Under the pieces are notes generated by a model. That model saw nothing but the letters and a program-made list of their open reading frames with translations. It was not told where the DNA came from and did no database searches. A DNA stretch of 64,000 nucleotides, from NCBI GenBank assembly GCA_022592435.1, contig JABYQS010000032.1:186001-250000 (forward strand). The letters are read 5' to 3'. Shown here piece after piece: positions 1-11,414 of the stretch (position 1 is its first letter; each line of letters begins with the position of its first letter). The stretch comes from Cerioporus squamosus. Its lineage: Eukaryota; Basidiomycota; Agaricomycetes; Polyporales; Polyporaceae. The position numbers were made by a program, and so were the translations under genes.

Positions 1-563
1 GGAGAGTGAACCTGTCCAGCCTGATGGTCGGCAGAGTACTGTGCGGGCCCGTCTGTAGACGTTGCAGGGGCCTCTGACGTGAATGCTGTAAGGGGACCAG
101 CGGGCCCTTGCTGGTAGTAGGGCCCCTGTTGGGAGTAGTTATACGAGACAGTACGAGGGGAATCGGCTGAGTGTTGCGCAATTACATCCACAGCCGTGAT
201 GGACGGCGGCGGTGCTGCAGCGTGCAGATGACGAGGGTCGGCAGGATAGTGTGTTGTCCCGTCTGCGGGCGTCGCATGGTGTGGATGAGCGAAGCTTGCG
301 ACGGAGCTCTGCGAATGCGCTGGAGCGCTGGCGGAGCCTAAGGACGCCGGCGGAGCGGCATGTTGAAGACGGCGAGGGTCTGCAGGGTACTGCATGGTCA
401 TGTCTGCCGGCGTCCCAGGGTATGAATGAGCGAAGCTTGCGACAGAGCTCTGTGGACCGGAGGCTGATAGCTCGGATGAGTACTGGATGAGCGAGGGATT
501 CCCGTTCTGGGAGGAAGCGAAGCCTGAGGCGGCGTCGTGGTGATTGACAGGTCTGTCGGCCAT
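1..563 (-). CDS. Disordered Ser/Pro/Ala/Gln/His-rich protein, N-terminal part (runs off the left edge)
   Basis: A minus-strand frame opens at an ATG (bases 561-563) and stays open to base 1, giving about 187 residues with no stop, so the gene continues outside the window. The protein begins MADRPVNHHDAASG and is rich in S, P, A, Q, H and Y with almost no hydrophobic runs, as in long disordered tails of fungal regulators. A block of about 35 residues sharing QSSVASFAH, TPAD and YPADPR occurs twice (residues about 38-72 and 85-119, that is 348-452 and 207-311). A weaker third echo (DGPAQYSAD) lies near the edge. The repeated amino-acid pattern with substitutions at the DNA level supports real coding. 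No domain is visible, so the function is unknown. The start is the first ATG in the frame; an upstream exon cannot be excluded. Confidence 0.5.
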   Translation of the reverse strand, partial: MADRPVNHHDAASGFASSQNGNPSLIQYSSELSASGPQSSVASFAHSYPGTPADMTMQYPADPRRLQHAAPPASLGSASAPAHSQSSVASFAHPHHATPADGTTHYPADPRHLHAAAPPPSITAVDVIAQHSADSPRTVSYNYSQQGPYYQQGPAGPLTAFTSEAPATSTDGPAQYSADHQAGQVHS

Positions 564-1827
564 CTTCCGAGGTCTCATGTTCTGCCACCGTCTTCATCAG
601 TAAAGTGTATACAACCCGAAAGGTGTTAGCGCGAAGACATACCTTCTGCGCATGGTAGTCGAGAACAGCTTGAGTGCGAATGGCACGCGCGTGCGTAGTC
701 CTTCCAGACACCTGCACTTGCCGTGGCTTCCGGGGATACAATACGGAGATGCCACCGTTCTTCTTGGTACGCAGCAGTGCTCCTGAGGCGCCCTGTCATG
801 AATCCGGGAGTAGGGAAGATCAGCGCTTTGGCGGAGAAGAACGGTCGGTTGTCGTACCTTCTCCCAGCCGCCGTCGTTGACAGAGAGTTTCAGAGAGTCG
901 TCCATCGTAAGTGAGAGGTGCAGGAGGTAGAGAGCAGTGGGGTGCGGTCAGGATGGACAGGCAAAGGCATTCAAATAGTGCTCCGGCAGACGAGGCGACG
1001 GACACGAAGTGACCGTGGACTGGTGGCGGCGACTGCTCATGGCCGTTTCCGAGCAGGCCGTTTCCGAGCAGGACTTTCCTGAGCTAGCGATAGAAGACGA
1101 AGCACTCATGATCAGTAGTTGCAACGTCATGCCCGCCCGGTAATGCACATTGATCTCCGGGTGGCACAAACGAGTGGCACAAGCCCCCCCTGGCAGTCAA
1201 GATCAGCGGAACGTGCAAGAAGCGAGCGACGAACTTTAAAGCATCGAGACTGATCGATAGAACGATGTCATAAACATTCTGGGCACAGTTGATCTTGGGA
1301 TGAACTCTGGCCATGGCTCGAGATGAAGGACACGTACGCATGCATGCGCATGCGCAATATTGCAGGGCGGCGATCGAAGAGGATCTGGGATCTAAGCGCC
1401 TCCCCCGGTGGCAATACCATGGCCAGCTGCCATACGTGGATGTCCCGTCGGCGCTAGTGCCCATGGCCACGTGCAATCCCAACCACACCTCCGCAGTGCG
1501 CGCGTAAGTTGGTATTCCGCTGGCTTGCTCTCATCGGTTTGTTTCTCGTCCAGGTAGTTATAGCAGGTATGACAAACAGCTATGCCAAAAAGCCGGCAAG
1601 AGCTCTCGGACTTCGATGCATATGGCAGGTGCGCCGATAGTGCACGCAATCACGACCGCGGCCGGTACCTCATCCGGCCGCTGCGTATAGCGTGGCCTCA
1701 TAGAAGTTGACGACGATAGTAGCTACCAGGGAGGGCAGTATGGTTGAGATGCCTCTGTCGGAGAATTGAGTAGGTTGTGGGTATAAGAGCACATGCTTTG
1801 GCCTGTCTCCTCACACCTCTCGTCGCC
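564..1827. other. No recognisable gene
   Basis: Only short, overlapping open frames on both strands are seen, none with a recognisable motif or a convincing exon pair. The upstream region of the minus-strand gene ending at 563 must lie here, but no promoter element stands out. Confidence 0.4.
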
Positions 1828-4185
1828 ATGAACCGGACAACAAGGGACACTCCTTCTCTAGATTGGGACGCCCACTCGCTCTCCAGCATGTCCGAGCAGG
1901 CGAGTCGTCTTGTGGTCACTGCCTCTTCACGGCTGACATTGTCACAGAGCGTGTCTCCTGACCGTCGCGAGGCGACGTATGACTGGGCATTCCACCAGAT
2001 GCTACCCGGTGTTCATTCAACCTCGACCAATCGTATCTCCCACGACCCGTCGAACCATACCTCCCCCGACCCGTCGACGACTCTTCTTGCATCTGACACT
2101 AGGCTCAGTGGGACACTCCGAGATCCGCGCACCATGGTTCAGGCTGCAACTCCCAATGTGGTAGCTCCACCAAGGTCTAGTACGGGTACGACAGCCACAG
2201 CACCTACAAACCCTACGGTCATGAACTTCGCCTGGGCGTCGACTCGTAACTCCGACGGCCCATACGCGGGAGCAGGCCTATTGGCTGCCAATGAACAGAA
2301 TGTTCGCCATACCGCACGCGGCGGACAGCGCGGCAACAATCCGAGTGCAGCAGGACGATCAATTGCGAGTACCCGTAACCGTCTCAGAAGCTCATGAAGC
2401 TAACGACTGTCGTATACCAGCCAAGTACTCCGATATCTACAGATCACGCAGTGTCTGGCGTCCCGCAATCCCTCTCGCACGACTCAGGTCAGCCACTTCT
2501 CCCCTGTGACGGGACCGCGTGTGTCGACTCACATACATCCTTAGCCTATCCAGTCGTTCGTGGGGCGCACTTGTCCAGGGAGCTGCCGACCTGCGGAGAC
2601 ATAATGAATTCACCGACTAGGTCGTCCCATCCTCAAGCCGATGCACATGCCCGCCGTCAGATGAAGCCCGACAGGATCAGGGCTTCTTCAACCCACGTCG
2701 GCAACATACCAAGGGGAATATTCTCGCAGCAGGAAGCCCATGTAACTTTGCATCCACCTCAGATCGTGTAACTGACTCAACTGAAGAAATTGCCGCATTT
2801 CCGGCCCCTAGGTATCCCGACCCCATTCGGATGCCGAGGGCATGATCGTGCAGTTTCCTGTGCACGTGTCTGCGTCGGAGGTCATCCCTTATGCACACCT
2901 CTTTGAGGGTGTGATTGGAATGCTGTGTCTTACGCGCACGACTCCACAATGGCGGCAGCTCGTACGGACTGCGGTACTTCTTGTCGGGGTCGTCGAGGGA
3001 ATAGCGAGTATCGATTGCAATGTCAGACACTTCGATGCGGCCGCTGATTGGTGCCTCTACAGGGTCAAGGAAGCCGACGTATCTCGCCGCTCGCTGTACA
3101 GGACAACGGCGAAGTCTCTCCTGCCGAATGGGTATCAGCATGGCTAGATCTTCAGCCATTTACTCGCTTCAGGGGCCCGAAGGTATCCGTTTCCAGCCCT
3201 AAAACGTTGCTGTATCCTGCCGACACAGCACCGGTTGACTGGTACCTGTTCTGGACACGTCCTCGACAGACCGTCTTCCGGACACTGCTCGGACTGAAGC
3301 ATTGCTCGCCTCACTGCCGTTCCCAGACGAAAAGCTATGCGATGGACCGGGAGGAGTGGGAGTCGTGGGTGAACGACGTGCTGTGGGTCCTCTCTCAGCT
3401 TGTACACCTGTGAGTACATTCATTTCGCGTCATACGTATGATGATCATCGATTCACCCGGGTCTAGTGTTAAGACACACGGAAGCAGTGTCTTCGACACC
3501 CCTTTTCGTGCCGTCACGAGCACTCCGTCACTGCACAGGTCCTTCCTGCACCCGAGCCAGGAGTTGGAGGTGAACCAGACTATTCCGCCTCAAACCATGA
3601 GGGCAGCACGGCATACGTATGTCGAGCTCTCCGTATATATGACCCCTCGTTGACGACAATCGATTCGCAGGCTACCTGGGACTGATGCCAATAAGAGCAC
3701 AGATAATATGTAAGTCAGTACATGGGAAGATCAGGTGCATATGCATCACACTCAACTGTGCTCGGAACGCTAGAACGCGCAAGAGGCCCAGTCCGGAAGA
3801 AGCGGACCAAAGTGACAACAAGCGCACGAGAACAACGTGAGTCTTATGACCATCTTGCTATCACTTCAAGGAACTAGCTGACGGACAAAATCGCAGCAAT
3901 ATTCAGCCTTATCGCTATGGAGGCGTCTACGAAGAGCCTGGCAAATCGCCGATGAGAAACCAAGGGTATACCGGCTTTAACCGGACTTCCGTTCAATATG
4001 GCGCCGAAGACGTAGATGCAGACGAGGACGAGGAGAGCGAGAGAGAGAACGGAGAGGGCGAGGAGAGCGAGAGAGAGAACGGAGAGGGCGAGGAGAGCGA
4101 GAGAGAGAACGGAGAGGACGAGGACGAGGAGAGCGAGAAGGAGAACGGCGAGAAGCAGGAGGGGGATACGGACCAAGAGCATTAG
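1828..4185 (+). CDS. Probable multi-exon Ser/Thr/Pro-rich protein with acidic C-terminal repeats
   Basis: An open segment from ATG 1828 to 2397 codes for about 190 residues rich in S, T, P and N. Further open segments follow at 2394-2771 and about 3240-3475. The 3' part is the best supported: segments around 3487-3620, 3670-3714, 3770-3836 and 3885-4185 can be joined through introns with GTATGT, GTAAGT and GTGAGT donors and CAG/TAG acceptors in consistent phase. They give a hydrophilic stretch (TDANKSTDN, then RKRPSPEEADQSDNKR) that ends in the acidic repeat EESERENGEG. Basic NLS-like and acidic tracts suggest a nuclear disordered protein. No domain is recognised. Exon boundaries in the 5' half are unresolved, and two genes rather than one are possible. 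The gene ends about 80 bp from the stop of the converging minus-strand gene. Confidence 0.33.
4030..4148 (+). repeat. 30-bp minisatellite (three full units plus a degenerate one)
   Basis: The unit starts gaggagagcgagagagagaa and repeats at 4030, 4060 and 4090, followed by a partial, altered copy. The unit length is a multiple of three, so it encodes the in-frame decapeptide EESERENGEG on the plus strand. The minus strand is also open and reads as a Leu/Ala/Val/Ser hydrophobic repeat. Confidence 0.9.
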
Positions 4186-4266
4186 GATCGCGCCCTCAGT
4201 CTGGGCCACTAGCGACAGCAACCATACACATTCCATACAAACAAATAGACCACATGGTACATGACT

Positions 4267-5184
4267 CTACTTACGCTCATGACCGCCAGGCCGAATCGGA
4301 ACCTTGAACCGAACCGAACGAGCTTCCGACCCCTCTTCTGCGTATTCCATGACACACTCGAGCCCATCACGCAGAATGAACTTCTCAGCACCCTCTCGCA
4401 TATCCTCTGGGCGAACTCCACAGTTGCGCTCAACCGATTCCAAAGCCTGTGGTCCGATACCCAACCAAGGTAGCGAAGCCATGGGAACGTGGATGGAAAG
4501 ATTGTAGCCTTGAGGTACGTTGCTCGGCTTGTTGGTGTTGTCAGCGTACACAAAGTCGAGGCAGTATTCTCGACGAGACAAAGAGGCTGGCCACATCCGG
4601 AGGGCGTAGGGGCTTTCCGGGAGGGGAATGATCTGAACATCCGGATCTCCAGGAAGCGGTTTCGGCTGAGAACACATGCAAGTCAGCGACCGATTCACGA
4701 CCTGCCATAGAGGATGAACATGAATCACCCCAGTGACCTCGGCTGGCTGATCCAGGACAGCGTTGATGAGAGCCTCAATTGACTCGGGATCGCGTTTTTG
4801 GATGCTAACAAACTTCGACCACTCCTTGGCCAGATGTGCGGACAGTTGCCCTATTGGGATACGACGATAGTCACTAGCACCAGCCAGTGCGAAAAGTTCG
4901 TAGCTGTTCTGGGGCTCGTAGAGGGGGTACCGAGCGCGGACAATCTCTCGGTACAGGTGGCGTACAGAGAACTCCGTTTGGGTTCGTCGGGCAGCAGAGA
5001 CAATGCTCGCCATGGCGGCCGAATCAGACTTGGCTGCAGCAGCTGTGTGTCTTGTCCCCGAGGGAACTGGAACAGGCGGGGAGGCGGGAAGAGTAGAGCC
5101 CTTGGGGTGCTTTGCGTTAGGACCAGGGTTGCCGTCGGCGAAATCGTCCGGTGTCCCTCTTTTCAGAGGAACCCGTGGGCCCAT
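4267..5184 (-). CDS. Unknown 305-residue protein
   Basis: A single open frame runs from ATG 5184 to a stop at 4267. The first ~65 residues are Pro/Ala/Lys-rich and probably disordered (MGPRVPLKRGTPDDF). Residues about 75-300 have balanced composition and look globular, with segments such as RHLYREIVRARYPLYEPQNS and PMASLPWLGIGPQALESVER. No signal peptide or membrane segment is present, and no family is recognised. A strong donor (GTAAGT) near the stop codon could splice to an acceptor at 4209-4212 and add 111 residues, including a roughly 60-residue Leu/Ala/Val/Ser hydrophobic run read through the minisatellite. The lengths keep frame (910 + 335 nt), but the acidic plus-strand reading of that repeat looks more natural. 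The gene is convergent with the plus-strand gene ending at 4185. Confidence 0.6.
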   Translation of the reverse strand: MGPRVPLKRGTPDDFADGNPGPNAKHPKGSTLPASPPVPVPSGTRHTAAAAKSDSAAMASIVSAARRTQTEFSVRHLYREIVRARYPLYEPQNSYELFALAGASDYRRIPIGQLSAHLAKEWSKFVSIQKRDPESIEALINAVLDQPAEVTGVIHVHPLWQVVNRSLTCMCSQPKPLPGDPDVQIIPLPESPYALRMWPASLSRREYCLDFVYADNTNKPSNVPQGYNLSIHVPMASLPWLGIGPQALESVERNCGVRPEDMREGAEKFILRDGLECVMEYAEEGSEARSVRFKVPIRPGGHERK

Positions 5185-8100
5185 CTATTCACGATAGATC
5201 AGCAACATTTGGTGATGGTGCAAACAGCTCAGGCGTACCGCAGATGATGCTACCCTTAACGACCGACGGTCACCCTGACTCAAGGTATTGTGAACGATCG
5301 AGTGGCTCATGGTAGGCAGAACGATGCGGGAGGGGCGGTAGCGTGGAAGGTCAGAGTGGCAAGGCGCATCAGCCTTATATACTTATTGCATACATAAAGG
5401 AACGCACGTACAAGGTAGAGACAATGGTTGATTGCGTCCGATCACAAAACAAACGGGGTTCGGGGCTAGAATGTGCTGGCCGTCCACGATCAACGGGTTT
5501 GTTCGACTCGGAAAAAGACGTGCGACGAGGTCGCCGATGCGGATGCGGATGCGGTGATCCCGGTCGCCAGGCTTTCCTACTGGGCTCCTCTCGGGCCTTC
5601 GACAGGTTGCGGACTTGTTCGCGTCACTGATAGTCATCAGTGGGAGCTCACACCACGGCGTCGTAGGCTGACTCACTCGGGAAGCGAGGCAGATGTCGCA
5701 GCGGCGTACGACACCATTTATGTGTTCGGATGCTGGCGGGCAGGTACCCTATCGGCTTTGAGTGGGAAGCTATGGCCTTGTTCAAGGGTGCGCCAGAGAG
5801 GGTCGTCTTTGATCCACGATTAGCAGGTGCTGTCGCCAAGACTCAACTCTTCAGCAATGGGATGTACAGTTGAGTGCAAATGGGAAGCAGGCTGGTGCAT
5901 AATGTCGCCGATTGCGTCTCCGGGCATGTGTGAGTATGATGAACGGGAAGCGTTCGAGCACTTCCACTGCGAACCTGAGATGCATGGAGAGCCGGGGAAT
6001 CTCGCGGGCTGCTCAGGATATCTCCTCGACGTTCTTTAGCTTGTGGCCACGAAGCTCACGAGTGTTCGGCAGGGATGCACGCGAAGAAGCTTGCGGTCCC
6101 ATCGCCAAGAAAGGTCATCTCGTTTACCGGGATCGAACTTCGATGTTACGGAATGACGAGACGTAGTACGGGACATTGCCTTTAAATTCGACGAGACGTC
6201 ATCTTGAGCTCCGTGGGTACCTCAGTCCAGGCAACCGATCGACCGAGCTTCCTGACAGTGCGATATATTCAATGTATCGCCTCGCTATTCGTCTCTGAAG
6301 AGCATAGGTACTTGCAGTGGCCAGTCAGTGGCCGGTCGGCTTCTGGAAGGTGAAGACCCGTGTAAGTAGTTTTCCGGCAACAACAGCTAGGCACCACCAA
6401 CTCAAAGGTTCCTTGCCAAGTTGGCGGCAGCGATGGGTTCTCCAACTTCGAAGGTGTCGCCGAGCGCAAAAGCGGTAGCGGACAACGGACAAGGGGTAAT
6501 GGAGCGGGTTGCTAAGCGGCGTTCAGCCGCTGCTTACCGGCCAGGATGCAGCAGCCCTGTCGTGAGCATAAGCGATACACGCACGAACAAAGTACTGCGG
6601 CGCACCTTGTGAGGTGCGCAAGCATGTCCGGAACATCTGGGCCTCATAGATCTAGAGGTCCTCCGCACGGGTAACCGAGCATCTCGGCTGTCGCAGAAAC
6701 AACCCACTACGGCGGCCCCGGATATAGATCTGCTCTGGAAGACTCACTACATATGTAGGTTTCTGCGATAACCTGCGTCCTGATGACGTACTGTTCACAT
6801 CTCAGACGATCTCCACGACAAATACGACGCGTCGCGGGAGTCTGCAGCTGGCGCGCAAGTGGGTGTAGTCTCGCGTTTGGGATGTGCGAGTGTACAGCGC
6901 TGCGAAGAAAGAGTGAGAATAGAACCAGACACAAGTCACACATATGTGCTGATGAGGTACATACTTAACATGAGGTCTGAGAGGAGATGGGAAGATGTAG
7001 CGGAAGCGACGTTGTTTGGACAAGAAAACTTGCGCGGTGCTTGCAGAAATTTGAAGGGGCACAGGGGAACGAGAAACGCGCGAGCGCATAAGGAGAGTTC
7101 TGATTCGGCTGGGGAACATGTCGAGATCAGATGTAGGATATGATGTACAGAGAGCGGGGTCCGGAGCATGGCATATAAGTATTGGTCGTGAGCTCGCCGT
7201 ACGTACGCATCCTCCGCGGGAGGGCGCGTGAGTCCACGTGGCTCGCGTCTTGATTTGACGCTTGCTCCGCCGATCTCAGGCTGAGGCTCCTACCTCTCCT
7301 CCTCCTCCTCCTCCTCCTCTCCGGCCGCGTGCAGCATCAGGTCTTGGCGCGACTGGTGGCTCTCGCTGGCAGGCAAGTACTCCTTGCAATCAACTCCACG
7401 GACATTTGGCGAACGTACAGCTCTATTCACGATTGTCTTGTACAGTCATAGGGACGACTTTCCTCGGGCTTGTGGAGAATAGGGGACCGTAATTCATGGT
7501 GTGACCTTTGGTACTTGGTACGTTCTACACTTGAAGTCCATGCTTCTGGCCTTCACTTATCTCCAGGATCGCTTGTCACCTTCGGTTCACTTTCAAGCAT
7601 GCTGCGCTCTCCAATGCGTGGACGAGCTTATGTACGAGCATATTCTGCATGGCCATATTCTGCATTCTGTTGCGTGGACTCGAGCTGCTCTCCGTCATAC
7701 CCGCTCCCGTCGCCGGCCTCATCTCCTCAGCCGCCTTAAGCTTCGTGCTCATCATGATCTTGTGCTCATCGTGGTTGAGACGGCGTACTCCCATTGACGT
7801 TGACAAGAGTGTAGGCTACAAAATAGTACTTCATCCAGGTTCACAAGGTGACAATACGCCGTTCGTCGACTATGGTCATGAACCCTCTGACACCGTGAAC
7901 CTCAGCTGATGAGCGAAGGGAGACTTTCTATAGCACGCATGCAAGCACTTCGTACATGGGCACATCAAACAAGCTCTGCGCTCGACAAGTAAGTCCAAGG
8001 GATTCTAGGTCGTCCCATAGTCCGATGAGCCCCTGTGCGACGTTGTCTCACCTATCGCTCACGGGCGCTTAGACACGGGCGCTATTCTCTGTTCAGCTCT

Positions 8101-8845
8101 TGAACTCAAGACTCACCCACTCTCCGCGTGAGTACGTATGTCGTGCTCTAAGATACTGTGTTGCTGACCCTTTGCACATGCTGCAGCGCTTGCTTCCAGC
8201 CTCCGGTTACGATGATAAGCTTCCAGCCCCACGGCAATGCGAATCCCCGGACAGTACAGTGGCCATGGTACGGTTCTCTGCGGTCAGCTAAGTACGTATA
8301 CGGTGGTTCTCGGCATGCGATCGCTCTCTGGGATAGGACCGCTGATAAATGCTCGCTACACAGCTCATATCCGAGACAATATGTGGGGTAGGTCAGCTTA
8401 TTTATGTTTCCTAACCAAGGCTCGACTCACCTTCTCGCCGCCAGATAAAGTTTTCTTCATAACTCCAGGTGCTAGCCCATACGGATTCGGACGGACGCCC
8501 GCAGGGATCCACGCTCGAGTACATCTGTGCATCCTGGTCAAGACAGAATGAGCCTGGATCGGAAAACTTGGAACGTCTCAATGGGCAGAAATGTTGCGCT
8601 TCCAGTGTTCGTCAGGCTGGACCGCGGAAACGTTAACTCATTAGCTCGCTCCCGCTCTTATGAATCTCTCTCTCTCTCTCTCACCACCGGCCTCCCACAC
8701 CTCCAGTGCGCGCAGGAACAGTTAAGATCTCATACGTTACGTCAGCCTGAGATACGTTGTGCGAGCATGGCAGAGACTCGAATCACCTAGCTAGGTCGCT
8801 ATCCGTAAGACTTATATTGTGGGCTCGACGCTCACGAAGCTCCTC
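5185..8845. other. Mostly unassigned; weak minus-strand exon candidates at 5383-5839
   Basis: Two minus-strand segments with coding-like composition (5648-5839, starting MATAPANRGSKTTLSG, and 5383-5640, containing VGKPGDRDHRIRIRIGDL) could belong to one small spliced gene, but no clean junction was found. Elsewhere there are only short open frames. A TCC microsatellite lies at about 7293-7320 and a CT run at about 8668-8684. A short hairpin (AGCGGC, loop, GCCGCT) lies near 6515. Confidence 0.3.
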
Positions 8846-9685
8846 AGGGCTCAGCTGCTGTCGCTGGCCAGCGCCGGTGTCGTGCGGCGCACTGCAGGCG
8901 TCGGGTCGTGCGGCGAGGAGCCGCCGCCTGTCTGCGTGCGTTGCGGACCGGCTGAGTCGACGTCGGGAGGCCGGTGTCGTGCACGCGTCGGGGCATGCGG
9001 GGCTGAGCTGCTGGAGGTCGACGTCGGGAGGTCGGTGTCGTGCGGCGCTCTGCACGCGTCGGGGCGTGCGGCGAGGAGCCGCCGCCTGTCTGCGTGCGTT
9101 GCGGACCGGCTGAGTCGACGTCGGGAGAGAGCTCGCCACGCGGCGGGCCCAGGCGGGCGACACGTGGGCGGCCATGCTGACTAATTTGACTTGCCTCAAT
9201 TGGCCATGGTACAGCGCGCGCTCCCCGGGACGCGACCCGAGGGCCGACTCGCCCGCCGACTTGCTTTGTTCTCTCTCTCGGACTTCCTGCGCATGCTCGC
9301 TGTCGCCCTCCGTCGCCTTGGCTCTCGCAAGTCTCGTCCGTTTCCGCTCGGTACCTATAGCAGCTGCAGGCAGTTCACCGCTGCACAATCTCCGATATCG
9401 CCCCAGGTTCGTCCCGTGCACCTGCCTCATGCCCGCCAGCGACAACTGTGCCACCCGCTTACCACCTCTTCCCACTCTCAGCCTCCAGCTTCGATCGAGC
9501 CGCGAGCCTCCCGTCGCGGCCAACCTTCCATGCATGGCAAGACTAGTCTGTACATGGCAACTCGCCGCACGCGTCCTGCGTGACGCGGCAAACATCCCCG
9601 TCCTAGCTTCAAAGCGCCGCTATGCCAGCCATGGCAGGTCCCCGCAAAATCACCGCCTTTGGCACATGCTCCCGGTGTTCCACCA
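8846..9685 (-). repeat. Satellite-tailed GC-rich interspersed repeat, copy A
   Basis: This is the reverse complement of the repeats at about 43.77-45.09 kb and 52.32-53.40 kb. A unique head (about 9150-9685 here) is almost identical in all three copies; the only difference noticed in the shared frame is one codon (S/G). The head is followed by a GC-rich tail built from a 158-bp unit marked by CCGGTCCGCAACGCACGC and CCGACGTCGAC. Copy A carries about one full and one degenerate unit. The outer head border (tggtgga then caccgggagcatgtg) is shared with copy C. Long open frames across it are by-products of base composition. Confidence 0.85.
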
Positions 9686-9877
9686 TACGGTCGAACATTC
9701 GAGGGCCGACACCACATGGGCCATTGAGCGGGTCGCGATCGGCTAGCGCTGCAGCTGCTGAAACCGATTCCGCACGGTGAGACGTATGTGGGTAAGTATG
9801 ACATCTCTGTCGTTGCCCACCCTCGATCGGAATCCATTCCTCCCCCCTCGGATGCCAACAGATGTGTTACGTAACAT

Positions 9878-10264
9878 TTACTTTGTGAGCGAGGTGTGTA
9901 TGGTTAGAAGTCTCTTCCCGCTCACCATCTCATTCCCTATCGAGAATGATCTACAAATGTCTAACATTGGCTCACGTTTGTCTGGAAGGGTTACATGCTT
10001 GAAGCCGATGTTTTCTGGATTGACCCGCTCCTGTTCTGTTGTCGATTCCTGGCTGACATGAACATGCAGCTCTCTGCCGCGCTGGGAGGTAGTCACCTGA
10101 GATCGTAACGTCGAACCACCGTCGTCAGCCGCATGGCATATAAACAGTGTCCTCTTCACCGCTTGTCTCGACAACCCGAGTTCTGTCTCTGATGACGCGG
10201 CCGGTATGTCTGCCAGTGGGGTCCTCGGTCCACACGAACTAATACTCTCTTCTTTCCCGGCCAC
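9878..10264 (-). CDS. Unknown 128-residue open frame
   Basis: A continuous minus-strand frame from ATG 10264 gives a hydrophilic protein starting MAGKEESISSCGPRTPLADI and ending with VSGKRLLTIHTSLTK. Composition is coding-like (acidic and basic residues interspersed, few Cys or Trp). A possible donor overlaps the stop codon, so more exons may follow. No domain is recognised. It lies between repeat copy A and the divergently oriented nucleotidyltransferase-like gene, so the two genes could share an upstream region. Confidence 0.3.
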   Translation of the reverse strand: MAGKEESISSCGPRTPLADIPAASSETELGLSRQAVKRTLFICHAADDGGSTLRSQVTTSQRGRELHVHVSQESTTEQERVNPENIGFKHVTLPDKREPMLDICRSFSIGNEMVSGKRLLTIHTSLTK

Positions 10265-10352
10265 GGCCCGCTAGATCCCATATGCGGCTCCTCTGGAGCA
10301 TGCGCTCTCCATACCGCCTATAGCGGACTCTATCTTCTCCTTTTCTTCTCCC

Positions 10353-11414
10353 ATGACCATCCTCCGAATCGGAAGAACTTGTAGAGTGGCTAAGGAGGCA
10401 GTCAGGCACTACTTCAAGCGCGCTTTCAATGTCAATCGCTTGTTGATTCGCTTTTTCCCGGAAGTTCTGGCTTTCAGAACCCTACAGTCTCGCACTGGCA
10501 CGCTCATTTCCGGTTCTGTTGCGCTCCAGTTCTTCGACCGCGATTTCTACCCTTCTTCAGACCTTGACCTGTATGTCCATATGCGTCACAGAAGGGAGGT
10601 TGGCCGCTGGCTGCTGCAACACGGTTATCGATTTGCGCCTTCATCCCATCAGGCGGTTGATTTTGAGGCGGCGGCCACCGAGGCTCTCTCAGGGATAGGA
10701 ACGGCCCCTTATAGGATGCCCGGTATTGCGGCGATCATGAACTTCATTCGCTGCGGTGACACCTCCGAGGACCTCAAGGTACAGCTCATCATATCAAGGA
10801 AGACTCCCATGGAGGTTGTCCTAGGGTTCCACTCCAGTAAGCGTCGTTGTGTCCAAGTAATGAGATGATTGTCCACTAACTCGATGGACCTCAGCCTGCG
10901 TCATGAACGTGGTCAGTTTCGAGAAGGCCTACTGCTTGTTCCCTCGGGCAACCTTGGAAGCAAGATTATCACTTCTCAGCTCTTCCTGCGCTGGACGCTC
11001 AATGCGTCGGCAAACCAGTGTCGCAAAGTATGTCGCGCGTGGCTTCACCATCACAGAGCGTATCCCACCGCAAGATCTTCGTCTACCATATCTATTCCCG
11101 CTAGGTTGGCGATGGATCGACGACAGCACATCATGGGTTATTCCTCTAAACATCAACGGAGTCACACCACCCCCGCCTATCAGCTCTATAACACCTCGAC
11201 TTCATAATCCAGTGGTCGTCTGCAATTGGGAGATGCAATACAAGCCGCTTCGGGGGCGTCGATGCACTACCTAGTCGTGAAGTCAGAGTTGCTCCGCTAC
11301 CGCTACCTCGTCGGCGATCTTGACCTGGCCCGTACTCTCGAACATTACTTCTCGGTGAAGTTGCGGGAGGAAAGATACAAGGAGAGACCAGCGCCCGATG
11401 CGAAGCAATTGTGA
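10353..11414 (+). CDS. Fungal nucleotidyltransferase-like (F-box-associated family) protein, apparent frameshift near the 3' end
   Basis: Exon 1 (10353-10836) and exon 2 (from 10895) join across a 58-bp GTAAGC...CAG intron in phase 1. Residues about 47-70 carry the hallmark of the polymerase-beta-type nucleotidyltransferase fold: ISGSVALQFF, a spacer, then SSDLDLYV (glycine-serine followed by D-x-D). This layout is common in a basidiomycete family of unknown function that often starts with an F-box. A second conserved block, CVMNVVSFEKAYCLFPRATL, begins exactly at exon 2. Around 11229 the frame shifts by one base; the family C-terminus (MHYLVVKSELLRYRY) continues to the stop at 11414. The shift may be a real mutation or an assembly indel. 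No F-box is visible upstream. A pseudogene paralogue lies at 28.3-30.4 kb and shares the intron position. The substrate is unknown. Confidence 0.6.
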
